A stretch of DNA of 64,000 bases, from the NCBI GenBank assembly GCA_003991915.1, contig RQTK01000323.1:1-64000 (forward strand), in the 5' to 3' direction. Each line of letters opens with the position of its first letter. The first letter of the stretch is position 1. The stretch is from Elysia chlorotica. Taxonomy: Eukaryota > Mollusca > Gastropoda > Plakobranchidae. Shown piece by piece: positions 20,501 through 33,700 of the stretch. The notes below the pieces were generated by a model. It made no database searches and was not told the origin of the DNA. It saw only the letters and a list, made by a program, of their open reading frames with translations. The position numbers were made by a program, and so were the translations under genes.

Positions 20501-23281
20501 GGGCGACGAAATCTTTGATGTGTACACGATGCCCCTGCAGGGAGACTTCAGCCATCTGTTTGTGCGACAAGGCACAGGGCTGCAGGGACAGTCAGTCTTC
20601 AAGACAAAACTTGGTTTCAGGTGCTGCTTTTCTATCTCACTGCTAGAATTGTAGGCATCTGATGTGGAGCCAAAAGTTTCCTTAAAATCAAAGACTTTAA
20701 TGTCTTGGAAAGTATTATTGCTTAATACATAGTGGTCTTTTGAAATGTTTTTTCGTGTGTTTTCATTTTAGGATATGTGGAGTGTACGCCTAGAGTATAT
20801 TTTAAAATCAATAAAAATGCAACCGTCTTATTTGTTTTTTTTTCCTTAATTTTTTATACTTTTATTTGCAGTATGCATTTTGCAAAATCGTTCACTCACA
20901 AAAAGAATATGATATCGTAGACAGGTTGTTCAATTTAATCTCAATTTTATATTTTACTTTTGTTTGCAGGCCACACTCTACAGACTCGTTCACACACAGA
21001 AAGATGACAATGTCATTAGCAGACCGTTCTACAAAGGCGCAGAAGGTGAAGATTCTCCCCATCACGGGACAAGATCCAGAGGCCAACCGATCCGAGATGA
21101 TCAAAGTAAGTTTGGGTTTTTATGAAAATTGGTTTAAAATATAGTTACAAGTTAGTATGTAAAAGATTATTCTTGTATCGAAAATGAATTTATTTTTATT
21201 CTGGAAAAGCAATAGGGCTTCTGTTGGTACATTTTTTGTGTTGCACACCTCCAATTTTGTAATTCCTATAAATAACAAATCTTTGATATAGTAAATTGAG
21301 TTTTAAAACTACATGTACCCCACAATCATTTCCACACTTGTAAAAGCCTTTTATCATGTGGTTTATAAAGGTTGAAATGAACCTGAGAATTGAAGTGCTT
21401 AAGCTTTAATTGAAAAAAAAAATAGAAAATCATTATTTTTGCAATTCCTTGAACGCAAACGATTTCAGGTGCATAATTTTTTTCACATATGAATCTGTGG
21501 TTGTAGAGAGAAGAGGAGAAGCTCAGAGCTTCAATTCGCCGAGAGAGTCAGCAGAGACGAGTGAGGGAGAAAGCTTACAGTCGAGGCATCACATCCTCGT
21601 ATCTAGAGGGGAGGGATGACGACGAAGATGAGGAAGATGAATCTATCTCTATCAATGCCATCAAGAATAAATACAAAGCCAACAAGGATAACAGTAAGTT
21701 CATTCTTATCACTTAAAATATAGTTTTCATCTACCTATGATAGGTGCAAAGCCAAGGACTGGAATAAAATGTGTATCACTTAATTATAATTTTGACCTGA
21801 GATGGATATGTTTAGCATCATATTCGATGTGCCTGAGTTTAGGGTTAATTTGGAGATAAAGGTCTTTGTTTGTGCTTAGTACAAAGACATCAATCTTAAC
21901 AAAAAAAAATATGACTGCAGTTATAGCTGCAGCGTCTGTGGGGACTAAGGACCCACTAACACACAGTGCATTTTCCTATGTTAGTTTATTTATCTAAGTT
22001 TGTACACTGAATTCAGGATTTTTTTAATAGCTAGTTCCCTTTAACGTCATGGAGAAGGATGTAAATTTTCAAAAAGCATGCTATATAAAGCAATAACAAT
22101 AACGCAGTTATTTGTAAGGATTTGTTTGTTTGGGTTTATATTTTTAATATTTTATTAACTGGGTTAAGTTATCAATTTGCTCTGCATTAATGTCATATTA
22201 TAATTTCCAGATTTTCTTCTTGTTTTAGTTGCGCAATAACATATTTCAGTCTGTAAATATAAAATTGTCTCATTTTTTAAATGTTTTTTTAATTATCTGT
22301 AAATCTTTCAGAGCGAAGTAACATCTACTCAAGTGATGAAAGTGAAGACGAGAGAGATCCTCAGAAAAAGACGAAGAGGGTTTTGAGTGATGTAAGTATA
22401 AGTGAAATCTTTGGTTGTTTTTTTTTTTTTATTCAGTTTTCTTTTTTTTTAATTGATCACTCTTTCTTTTTTTTCTTTTTTTGTGTGTGCGGGGGGGTGT
22501 CAGTCATGTTGCTCATATATCTCTTTTAGGTTTCAAAACTGATCTTGCACAAAGATTTGAACTTGGGTTAGATAGAAGGCCACCTTGTCATCTATCGAGT
22601 GAAGGAACAAATCCATTATATCAATCCAATGTGAACCAAAATTGGTTTGTGTTTTTATGTAATGTTTGCTTTGGTTATAGGGAAAAAAAAAGAAGTATTC
22701 AAAATCTTCAAATTTCGATCCCTGTGCAAATTCATGCTATGTCCTTTTCCTGAAGATATAAAATGGCTAGATTAGATCACAAGGAATGAGTCTATGTGTG
22801 AGGGATTTATTTCATTTTTAGGCATTGGCTGGGCGCAAAGTTTTGCATGTCAAGATGTTATGATACACACACATCATGTATTATCTCTTACAATTTGTAT
22901 GAGTAGGCATAGACAGATTGAGATAGTCTTGACACCCAGTGTAAGGAAAAAATAAATTATTGATATTTTGAGACAGGATATTAAAACCTCAAATTAGGTA
23001 TTCGTCAAAATAATTTGCTGTTAATCATATATCTTTCACAAAACCTCTTGAATATAATGAATTTTTCATTTCCTTATTATTTTAAACAGGACTCAGACGA
23101 TGAAGAGGAATTGGCTTCCAAAAAGAGAAAAGCGAAAGCTTTACAGAGCGACAGTGAAGACGAGGGGGACAAGAGTAAAAACACTGAGGGGGAAGAGGAA
23201 GGGGCTGGTAGTGACGCTGATGGGGGGAACAAGTCAGAGGCTAGCGAGGGAGGGGGAGGAGGGGGGAGCGACAGTGATTAA
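14509..23281 (+). CDS. LEO1: RNA polymerase-associated protein LEO1 (Paf1 complex subunit)
   Basis: Nuclear subunit of the Paf1 complex, which travels with RNA polymerase II and supports elongation and histone modification. Exons: 14509-14526, 15167-15350, 15954-16242, 16833-17272, 17569-17610, 18150-18326, 18681-18808, 19358-19506, 19900-20103, 20486-20620, 20970-21105, 21507-21693, 22312-22391 and 23090-23281. All junctions are GT-AG with agreeing phases, totalling 786 residues (human 666). Residues 7-330 are Ser/Gly/Pro/His-rich, with tandem [13 protein letters not shown] nonapeptides (densest in exon 3). Residues about 330-430 are basic then acidic. The Leo1 core spans about 440-640 ([49 protein letters not shown]). 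It is followed by the [18 protein letters not shown] helix and an acidic tail. The start MADVEE fits the first ATG after the ETS site. The N-terminal repeat block is longer than I expect for the family. Confidence 0.96.
14661..14756. repeat. 47-bp direct repeat pair in LEO1 intron 1
   Basis: Two copies of ATAGTAGGAAATATCAACGC plus following sequence to AAGCCGGCTAA, starting at about 14661 and 14708. The first bases resemble the sequence just after the exon 1 donor (AGTAGGAAACATACGAGA). Confidence 0.8.
15954..16242 (+). repeat. LEO1: 27-bp coding minisatellite in LEO1 exon 3
   Basis: Almost the whole exon is a tandem array of about ten 27-bp units encoding GSPAGSHRS, with variants [19 protein letters not shown] and [10 protein letters not shown]. 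Every unit is in frame, so the array can grow or shrink without breaking the protein. Confidence 0.95.
19715..19778 (-). mobile_element. tRNA-like SINE head fragment
   Basis: Minus strand reads AGTAGCTCAATAGGTTAGTG (A-box-like) and, about 40 bp later, TGTGATTCCAATC (B-box-like). No folded tRNA with a credible anticodon arm is apparent, so I call it a SINE head remnant in a LEO1 intron. Confidence 0.4.
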
Positions 23282-23404
23282 GATAAATTTAATTGTTTCA
23301 TTAATTCATGCTTCATGTTCATTTGGATACATCAATTCTTTTTAGTTCATGAATAACATGTAACATGTATGTTATTGTATATTACTTTTCATTGAAATGA
23401 ACTA

Positions 23405-23410
23405 AATAAA
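23405..23410 (+). terminator. LEO1 polyadenylation signal
   Basis: AATAAA 124 bp after the LEO1 stop, followed by a T-rich stretch. Confidence 0.6.
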
Positions 23411-24319
23411 ATGTTTGTTTTTCAGCTCTCTTGTTCTTATTATTATGTTTAAAACTGATAGTAATTTGACTGGTGTGAATATTCCTTGTATTAACTGGGA
23501 ATCTTTGTTATTTTCTCACAAGAGACAGAAACCTTTACCTCTCTTAATCTTATTACTCAAACCATAAAATTTACCATCTTTTAGGTTATCGCATAAAATC
23601 TACTGAGGAATATATTTTTATTTTGTTCCATTTTTGTATAAGTACAAAAAAAAAAGAGAAATGGTGACTCAGAAATAGTTTATCTTAGACGGGTTTTGTC
23701 TGAAGCAGATTCCACTAGTTTTGTTCAGGCTGATCTGGACCCTTAGCTCTTGTTTCCTCATGCTCTTATCGGAGAGCATGGGACACACTTTACTTTAATT
23801 TGGCTGGAGAAAATATGTGCCAAGTCAGGAGGATGAGGCACTGGTGCAAAGAAATGTTGAGAGATACACACTAGAATGGTGGAAATAACATTGATTCTAG
23901 ACCACTTTAACAACTTAACTTTAACTCAACTTTTCTTTTAGGGAAATGAATATTTGTGAGCAACGATTTTCTATAATGACTCTATACTCTTGAACAAAGC
24001 TCTTTCTTTCAGCAAAATGAAAGGCATTGGTGATTAAACTTTGCACCTGATCACTTTATTCTTTACTATCTTTTTTGAAAATTCCATTCATTTTTTTTAA
24101 AACAAAAAATTCACAATTTGACTCATGGCTCTATGGTTCGTCTGTGTTGAAAAGCCTCATAGATGTGCGAAGATGTACAGTAATTAACACACATGAGCAA
24201 GAATTTCCTTAGAAGATAGTTGGAGCTAGTGCACAAAACTAAAGTCTCACTCGACTGCTCATTGTGTTAACTTAGACACATGTGTTGTTGTTAGCTTATC
24301 TCCCCTGTTAACATACTCT

Positions 24320-25530
24320 GTGTCCAGTGGATTGTAGCCAAGTTGCTGACTTTGGACATTAAGAAACCTAATATTAAAATTAACCAACTCTCACCCTTAC
24401 TACATATGTACTGTTACTTTACTCCTTTATCTGTCAGGTCAGTTACAGACAGTGGCGATCATGACCCTCTTTTTCTCTCCGTTAATGTTATCGATAGCCT
24501 CGTGTTCAGACTTTCAGTGTATTTTGTGTTCTCTCCTTTTTTTTTACACATGTGTGACAAGTTTTTCTTATCTATCCTCTCGGTTTCTATGCCCAAAGAA
24601 TGTTATCTGTCTGTCTCTAATGTTTTTTTTGAGTAATGATCTTCTGCTCCACGAGATATACATTACCTCACGCGGTGGAGCCCCTGGGGTAGGACATCAG
24701 CTTCCGACGCATAAGGTCTAGGTTCGAGCCCTGGCAATTGCGGTCGGTGTCAGTTTAATGTGACCAGCTGAGACAGGAGTCGTGGTATCCCCGCCCTGTC
24801 TCGTGTGTGGCAGCACATAAAATTGTCAGATGTCAGTCTTGGGGCCCGTCCAAAATAAAGCCTATATAGTGCTGACGTTGGACGTTAAACCAACTCAACA
24901 ACAACAACCACGACATTTCTGCTGCTTCCCCTGCTGCAGTCTGTTCTCTAGATCCTTTGTAAGAGCCTAGCATCCACGCCAACATTAGAAATACATGTAT
25001 AGACTACACTAGGGCTTTAAAAGTTTTAGGGTAGGAAGTTTGGTGTTAAAGTGTGTACCGGTATTCCTGTTGGTGAGGATGCACTTCATTTTGGTTAATC
25101 ACTAAATGCGCTTAATTAGATAGATTGTAGCCAAGTTGCTGACTTTGGACATTAACCAACTCTCACCCTTACTACATATGTATTGTGTTACTTTACCTTT
25201 TAACCTCCCAGGTTTATTACAGACAGTAGCAATCAAGGCCCTCTTTTTCTGTCTTATATTGTTATCGATTGTCTCGTAAAACAATTATGTAACAAGTTTT
25301 TCTTATCTATCCTCTCGGTTTCTATGCCCAAAGAATGTTATCTGTCTGTCTCTAATGTTTTTTTTTGAATACTGATCTTCTACGAGCCGAGATATCCATT
25401 ACCTCCATTAAAGTTTTAAGGGTAGGACTAGGAAGTTTGGTGCTAAAGTGTGTGTTTCCATTGATGAGGATGCACTTCCTTTCGGTACATCACTAAGTTT
25501 GCTTTTAAAACTAGATGTTAAGATTCCTTT
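24320..25530. repeat. Tandem segmental duplication, first copy interrupted by a SINE
   Basis: Sequence from GATTGTAGCCAAGTTGCTGA (24333) to about 24667 recurs at 25123-25410. The segment starting AAGTTTTAGGGTAGGAAGTT (about 25020) recurs after it at about 25412. In the second copy the two parts are contiguous, while in the first they are separated by the SINE and some further DNA. Identity looks near 85-90% by eye. Confidence 0.8.
24668..24905 (+). mobile_element. SINE copy, full length
   Basis: Head ACGCGGTGGAGCCCCTGGGG, B-box-like GGTTCGAGCCC, the body signature with GTGTGGCAGCACATAAAATT, and tail GTTGGACGTTAAACC followed by CAACAACAAC. It sits inside the first copy of the segmental duplication. 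Confidence 0.9.
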
Positions 25531-27752
25531 TTTCACTTCTGTCTCACATTTGGCATCTGACTATTACGAAGCCTAGATCTTAAAATTTATTACCAGTTTT
25601 TAAACTGCATGCAAGATATCTTTACAACAGTCTCAATGAAGAGTGAAAACCAAGGACTTAAGCTTAATGTGATGAAGACTAAGTGTAATCGAGGAATTCA
25701 CATTCCAACATTACACCACATGCAATGGACAAAGAGTAAAACTACTGGTCTACCGTTTCAATAGACTCAATTTACATTCAATGAACTACGCTAAACCATC
25801 ATCTTTATTTATTATACTACAGTACTCACAAATCACCTTTTTATTACGACTAATAGGAGAATAAGTTATTTTGCACTAGTTAGATGTACTTTGTTAAGAG
25901 TTTCGAGAACAATCAGTTTGAGATCGGTTTTGAAATGTGTATTTGGTAATTGGCTATTCATGCAATAAAAACAAATTAAGTCTGCTCTTTGATTGGATTA
26001 ACAACTGCGACCATACAGAAGAGGCTCTTCTCAATACTGGGCAGACTTTTCTGCCTCGGAGACTTTTCCATCTTCCTGTTCCTGAAAGGGTTTAAGGGAG
26101 TCTGGGTACATTTTGACAACCCAACTTGCAAACCGAAGAGAGCTTTTTAAAAATGGTTTTAATCTGCAGAGAAAATGACAGGTCTGATTTAGACTCTAAA
26201 AAATTTAATTTACAGCTGCATAGAAATCCAAACAAAGCTCTAGAGGAATGGTAAAAAGAAGAACAAACATATATACAGGTAATTAAATTTTGTCATGAAT
26301 CTTTCAAAACAAAAAGTAAACAAACACAACCATAATGATCATTTTGATAATTTTAAATATAAGTTTAATCGCATCACTATGCATCCTCATATATATATTT
26401 TGTTAACATTTTCTGAAATTATCAGGTTCATATTTTTCAATCTCTCTATTTTCATCTTGTTTTACTCCAAACACTAATCTTGTGACACATATTCATAGCT
26501 GGGAATTCACCGAGGAAACGTTTTTGAGTTCCTCGCTTTAAACCAATTTGCCATTAAAATAATATTTATATATTTTCTGACAACCACAAAAAAAAAAAGT
26601 TTTTGGCTTTCTTTTGGTCATCACTTGCTAGTCAAATTTCAAAATGTCTGCCCGCAGTGACATCATGTCCCGAGATGAAACAATTGAAGACGGCAATGAC
26701 GTTTAAAACCTGTGAAAATGTCACTGGCTAGAAAAACTACAAGAAACTTTAAAAGGTCGCTTAGGTGATGTCACCCGAAAGCTTTGATCACCTGGAATGG
26801 CGTACTGCATACTTTGTAGGAAAGAGATTGCATACATGAGCAGAGCTGTTACCGCATTGGAAGACCATGTAAAAACGTACATCAACAGCATCAGCAAGTT
26901 TCTCCTCTGAAATCAAAATTTTAATTCCGAGCTATGATATATACTACTTATGATTGGTCAATAAATGTAGCACTTAGCTGGACTGATTAAAAAATTCACA
27001 TAGAAATGATTTAATACATTATCTAACTTGACAGTTGTAAATTACAATCTGCAAACCTTTTCAAATAGTCCATCATTCATGCCAAAAAAAAAAAAAAATG
27101 ATGTGTAGGTGTTAAAAATATAACTAATTATGTACATTAAGAAAGCTTTTCAATTTTAAAAGCCTAGTTTCAGCACACACCCTTTCAAAAAAAGTTAAGA
27201 CATACACGCTAGTTATATTTTTGACCCAAATCATAATTGCCGCACACACAGACTTTAATCCAATAAAATCTTACAATATTGCACATTTTTATTGGACCAC
27301 TCAGATTAACACATTAGGATTTATCATAAAATGAAACTCAATTCTTAAGTTGAAAGACATATATTTAAATTTTAACTCACACTTCACACTTAGTATTTGA
27401 GTTGCTTAGAGTCATATGGAGGACCCTATGGAAAAGCTTGCAATATAATTTTTTTGAAGATAAGCAAGAAAATTAACTGTGTCTTATATTGTAGAAGTTT
27501 GCATTTTTTCACATTAATTTTTCCTTGAACAAAAACAACAAACTAATTAGTGTTAAATAATTTAACCATAACTGTTTGGTACTGGGTTTGTAAATAGATA
27601 ACATCAATATTTCCAGTGAGGCCTTTGACAATTTCACTCTAGTCTGTCAATTATCTCTTGATAACTTTTTAGTAATCACTGCAATCTCTAGCTCCTTCTC
27701 ACTGTAGCCTTAGTGTAGCTTGGGATCCCTGTAGCCTGTAGCCTGTACACTG

Positions 27753-30700
27753 CTACGTGTCCAAACTATGTTTTGTGACAGCCATTCCAACCGAATCATC
27801 TCCGACGCTGTCTGTCCCGTCGCAGAGAGGCTTCAATCGCTCCAGCAGCAGGTCCGCCACTTCGTTAAGGTCGGGCTGAAAATGGGGATACCATGTTGAA
27901 GAAAAGCTAAAAAATTACAGAGCTACGATTCACAGTAAAAACGAAAAAAAAAGCAAAGTTTGTCCCATACTCTGCCTATCTAATCTTGACAGAGAAACAT
28001 TCTGCCTATGCCTATGTAATTTGGAAATTGTTTTGAAAATTAAGATAAATATGAATTAAAAGAAACACATGTGTGCTGCCTTGAAGATTGATGATCAGTG
28101 CAATAAATTATTTCTGCTTTCAGTGTTAATCCTACTCCTTGGAAAAAAATGCGATCAAAATCTTTTTCACCTTCAAGTTTCTGAGCATTTCTGTAGAGAA
28201 CGTACTAAGGGAGAAAAACTGTACACCTGTGAAATGAGCAGAGAAGGTGATATAGAAAACGTACTCACCTGCAAGATGTGCAGCCCCTTCAGTGTGAGGA
28301 CAACCAGGTCCAGCATCCCGTCCCGCATCATGTCCTCGCAGGTGAGGCCCATCACAGGGTCAGAGAAACGCTTCGTCCACTTCAGTCTGCACCCAGGAGA
28401 GAAAGCAAAACTGTGTGACTGAGTTTATCCTCTCTTTAGATTTCAATGATGCCATCTTATTTGATTTAATTTTATTAAACTTTTTGGAATAAAGATGTAG
28501 CGCATAGTGTATCCCAGAATTATGTTTAAAGACATCACCACACTCACAATGACATATTGGATATGCAACCAAAACAGGTTTGGTAAACTCAAGCATAATA
28601 GTTTATCTACTTAAAACATTGAATTAGGGGCGTCTTTTCTTAGAAAACAAAAAGAGACATGGCTATAAAACCATGCCTGCGTGTACCTGTAGCTTGGGTA
28701 CTCCGTCAAGTCCGGCATTGATCCGTGGGGCAGAAAGTCAAAGCTGTCCGTCTCGGGAGTCTGGAAGTAGACGGAGCGAGGGGACAGAGCGGCCAAGTTT
28801 TCTTGAGATCTAGATGCATACAGGAAAAAAAAATATACTTGGATTTTAGAAGCCATTGAAAATCAACCAATCTAAGTATCAGAAGTTCTAGAACAAATGT
28901 ATTACTCTTTTTTCACTTTCTCTGCCTATGTGAATGAACCCCATTTCATGAGATCTGTGCAGTTTCCATGATGTAAAACCTCTAAAAAAAACAACTTAAA
29001 AAAAAAAACAGAACAAAACAAAGCCTGACAAACTCCTGGCGTGAACTATAATGGCAATTTCAATTTGTGAGAGGTACACACTGTGCCATTAATGTAAACT
29101 AAAACTTTATCTATAAAGGGAAAGAGACAAATGAGCCAAATGATAAAATTTAAGTAATTTAGTTGCAATAGTAGCTTGTTAAGCTCAGAGCGAGGCAGCA
29201 ACTTCCTGAGAATGAGACTCCATGACTGACTATGAGTTTCAACCGGTACATCACTCTGACCTGACAAGTCTGGCGGCCTGGCTGTCCCTCAGCTGATTGT
29301 CCAGTAGGGATGAGTCGTAGAGCCGGCTGTGGTTGGGCTTCTCGTACTGACTCGGGCTGCCGTTACTATCCAGGGTACCTGCCAGGGACTTGTGGCGCCG
29401 TCTGTCAGACTTCTCCTGGGGGATCTGGACAAGAAATACACAAGGTACACAATGGCTAGGTCTCAGCGCTTTATGGTTCAACAGGAAATCCCTGGGGAAC
29501 CTTGCCAATAAATATGCAGAGTACACAATGGCTAGATTTCAGCACATTATGGTAGAACAGGAAATCCCTGGGGAACCTTGCCAACAAATACACAGGGTGC
29601 ACAATGGCTAGATTTCAGCACATTATGGCTGGACTGGATATCCCTAGAGAATGTAGCCAACAAATACGCAGAGTACGCAATGTATAGATCTCAGCACATT
29701 ATGACTGAACTAGATATCCCTAGAGAATGTAGTCAACAAATACACAGGGTACACGCTGGCTAGATTTCAGCACATTATGGCTGAACCAGATATCTGTAGA
29801 GAACGTAGCCAACAAATACACAGAGTACAAAATGGCTAGATTTCAGCACATTATAGCTGAACCAGATATGTGTAGAGAACGTGGCCAACAAATACACAGA
29901 GTAAACAATGGCTGGATCTCAGCGTTTAACTTAGGAGACATGAACCAGAGAGAGAAAAGAGACAGAGACAGAGAGCTTCGCTCTTCACAAAACAAATAGG
30001 TTGACAATCAGCTCAGTCAATAGTGATCAGGATAGCTCAGCTGCGTGTCAGAGGTTCGAATCTCAGCTGATACTTGAGACCTAAAGTACAGGCCAAGTCA
30101 TGGAACTAAGGGAAGTAAACACTCTCTTCGTACAACAAGAATAGCTGTAATCTCTTTCTATTAAATAAGCAGGAAAGTTAGGACATATGGATAAACAGGG
30201 ATAACTTTTCTTTAAGCTCACTCAGTCTACACAACAATAATGTATATTGTCCTAACTGTGGTTACTAGTTTCAGTATGTAAAACACTTTGACTATCAATG
30301 CAAATGCTTGTCTATCTACTTGTGTTACTTGGGATGCTATTTTGGGAGACCACGCTGATGCCCGACCTGTGTATAAGAATCTTCCCATAATAAATGATCA
30401 AAAAACCTTTTCCCTCACCTGCTCAGTCGGAGATTTCACACTTTGACTATCCATACAAATGCTTGTCTATCTACTTGAATGACTTGAGATACTATTTTGG
30501 GAAACCACGCCGATGCTCTACCTCTGTATAAGAACCTTCCTATAATAAATGATCCAATAACCTCTTCCCATAATAAATGATCCAATAACCTTTTCCCTCA
30601 CCTGCTCAGCCGGGGATTTCTCACTTTGACTATCAATCCAAATGCTTGTCTATCTACTTGAATGACTTGGGATGCTATTTTGGGAGACCACGCTGATGCC

Positions 30701-33700
30701 CGACCACTGTATAAGAATCTTCCCATAATAAATGATCCAATAACCTTTTCCCTCACCTGCTCAGCCGGGGATTTCTCCTCACTCTCATTGGCCGACGGCG
30801 GCGGGACTGCAGGAATCTCCGCTAGCGATCCCCCAACTGGCACAGGTTTTGGCGATTGGAAAGGTGTAGACGTCATCATCGCACCAGGGGTTCTCTCCAT
30901 CATCAGCTTGTAGGCCAGGAGAACCTGGGGTGTACTCACGGAAGGTCCAAAAAATGATAAATACTGGGAATTGAGCTTATCACAGTGAAGCCCTTTCACG
31001 AACATCACTGTATAAAGTCTGTCTCATTCCCTGATAACTTCTCTCATAGATTCTTATTTAAGTCGAGTAAAAAAGGAGTTCAAGATAGACAGTGTGTCTA
31101 TGGCAAAACGAGAGAAAAAAAGAGTTGATAGTATGTACATAATCATATACATTAGTGAAGATCTGCAAGCAGCTGATCCTCCTTAAAGCACCTAATATGT
31201 TTTCATTTAATATACATCATTAAAACTCAAGCATATTTACTCATCTTGAACTATATAGATACATTACAGCAACACATACACATAAATATTTTATTAATAA
31301 ATTTCTCATAATTGCCCCCTCCCCCACCAAACAAAAGTTTCTTTCTGTTTCAAGTTAAAAATGGAATTTTTTTAGTAATTAATATGAACTAGCTAGTCTA
31401 GTAGTACAAGCAGCAATTTAAAAACATACTAATGCAGTGGAATCCAATTAAGATAAACCTCTCAGAGAGCCTAAAAGTTTACTTTATGCAAAGCTTATAA
31501 TAAACAAGTAACCTTTGAGTAAAAAAGAGGATATGGTGCCTGCCATACATACATAAAATACAGCCATAGTTTATCTTAACCTGGTCCCACTGTAAATAAG
31601 CCCAGTAAACCAAGCTGACCTGTCCGTAGGTCCCGATAAGAATCTCGTTCTCGCCGTCAAAGTCGATGTCCATGATGCAGGAGCAGAGCACTACGTCCTG
31701 CCCGGAGCTCAGGGGGAGGACGTGACGCTTGGACAGGTCACTTTCCAGGACGTCACTAGAAGGTAGAAAGGGGGTGGGGTGGGGGTACAGAACAGTGATC
31801 ATTACAGGGAGGGTTAGGTATCTGTCACTATAAGTAGATTAATCCTTCTTGGTTGAACATCTAGGTTTCCCCAAGGAGGATCAGGTTCGGCACCGGGTCG
31901 TAAGACTAACATCTGAAAATTCAGGTGCTGCCTCACAGTTACATAGCAAAAATACCTAAAGACTTGTGTCGAAGCTAGTCACCTTATAGTATACTTACAT
32001 TGACCCAACCAGTAAGGGACAAAATCTGACTATCATGGGGTTGAACCAGGTGCATACAGAAGAGAAGATTGGTGCTCTACCTCTACCACTTGAGCCAGTT
32101 CAGCTCCTATCACTATCAGCCCATTGATTACACATTTCTACACTTGCAGAGAAATACCCCATTACTGGTTCTTGTTTAAATTTGGCTACAATTGTAAAAT
32201 TAATGTGAATGGCTTTCCTGCTAAATAATCAATGTTATATTTGTTTGAGTCCTTTTAATAATATTTAACTCTTGTGAAATATTGATCGCAGCTCCTGCAT
32301 TTCTTTTGGCTAGGCAGGATTGCTCCACTCACCAAAACACGACGGCCGGATCTATAGCTGAGGTGATCAACAGATTGATCGACTTGTCCGTTTCTTCTTC
32401 CTGGTTAACACTCTCAGAGGGGGAAGCCTTGGCTAGGGAAAAAAATGTTTTCTCAAAAATCTCATGTTATACTTTTGATATTGGAAATTGGCACAATCTT
32501 ATATAACAATATTTCATACATATTTTTGAATATGTCAGTTGTCATGTGGAACTTTACTAATAATACTAGGGAAATAATGAATTCCATAGAAAGCCTTGCT
32601 TTTGTTTTTGTTTTGTTTTTCCCCTTTTTTGTAAACCTATAAATAAAAATTCTTTACCCAAGGGACCACTTAAGTAATGTGAAACATGTCACGAAATAAA
32701 CAAATTTTAATTAGGACTTAATTGGTTGTTTTATATGTGATTTCAGTAAATTAGACCCAGGTCCTAGGAAATCTTTTAAATTCATGAAAAATTTTGCAAT
32801 CCCTTTGGGACAACTTGGCAACAATTACTTTGTAGCACCCTTAGAGATGAATAAAACTTTATATAAAGACACTGTGGTAATTCTAGCAACCATCAGGCCC
32901 AGACCTTGAGACTGTAAGACCTTACCCCCGCCCCGCAGGAAGTCTGGCCGTGGGGACGTCACATAGTGCGGAAACAGCTGGATACTGGTGATGGGGCTGT
33001 CCATGTCCGTCTCCCAACGCTTCTCAATCTCTGATCATCATGACAACAAATAGTAAAACAAGACGTTGAGTATATCAACTTTTCGATGTTGAGAACTAGT
33101 TTTTTACTTGGAACTCAAAAGAAGACTTAATTTGAGCAACTGTTGATGTATGACGATTAGAGCATTACAATGCAGAGGGCCATAAGTTAAATTTCACTAA
33201 TACCAAAAAAAGACAACACTAGTAAGTTCTACAGCTACATGTACAAGGTTTTGTCTTGTCAGTTCTCAGAAAGAGTCATTTTCAGTTTTTGTCCATAGAG
33301 ATCTTTGAGCTTAGGAGCAAACGAAGTCTGAAATAAATAACTTAACATGAATTTAAAAAATATTTGAGTTAGCACACAAATTTTTTTTTTTTTAAAGTAC
33401 TAATAGAACACCCTAAGAGAAGTGTTGACACCTCTTTCATTTTCATCTGGTAGCCCTGAGCGATTTTACCTGAGGCGTCAAAAGACTGGACTACCCCGAA
33501 TATGAGCAGCAGCAGGTTCATTGACATAAGAGACAACAGTACCCCAGAGTTTAATTGTTTTGTTTCATCAAAATTCCAGTAGCAAAGAGATACTGGGCGC
33601 GTTTAAAACATCCAAATCAAATCACATATACAAATCTATTCAAATAGAATCAGACAAACAAAATCCGTACACTGGGACTCACCTAGAGTCTCAGTATTGA

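Larger units (their letters stand above)
23411..27752. other. Intergenic between convergent LEO1 and KPTN 3' ends
   Basis: About 4.3 kb without a recognised gene. It holds a segmental duplication (24320-25530) and one SINE (24668-24905). The part next to 27753 is probably the KPTN 3' UTR. Confidence 0.6.
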
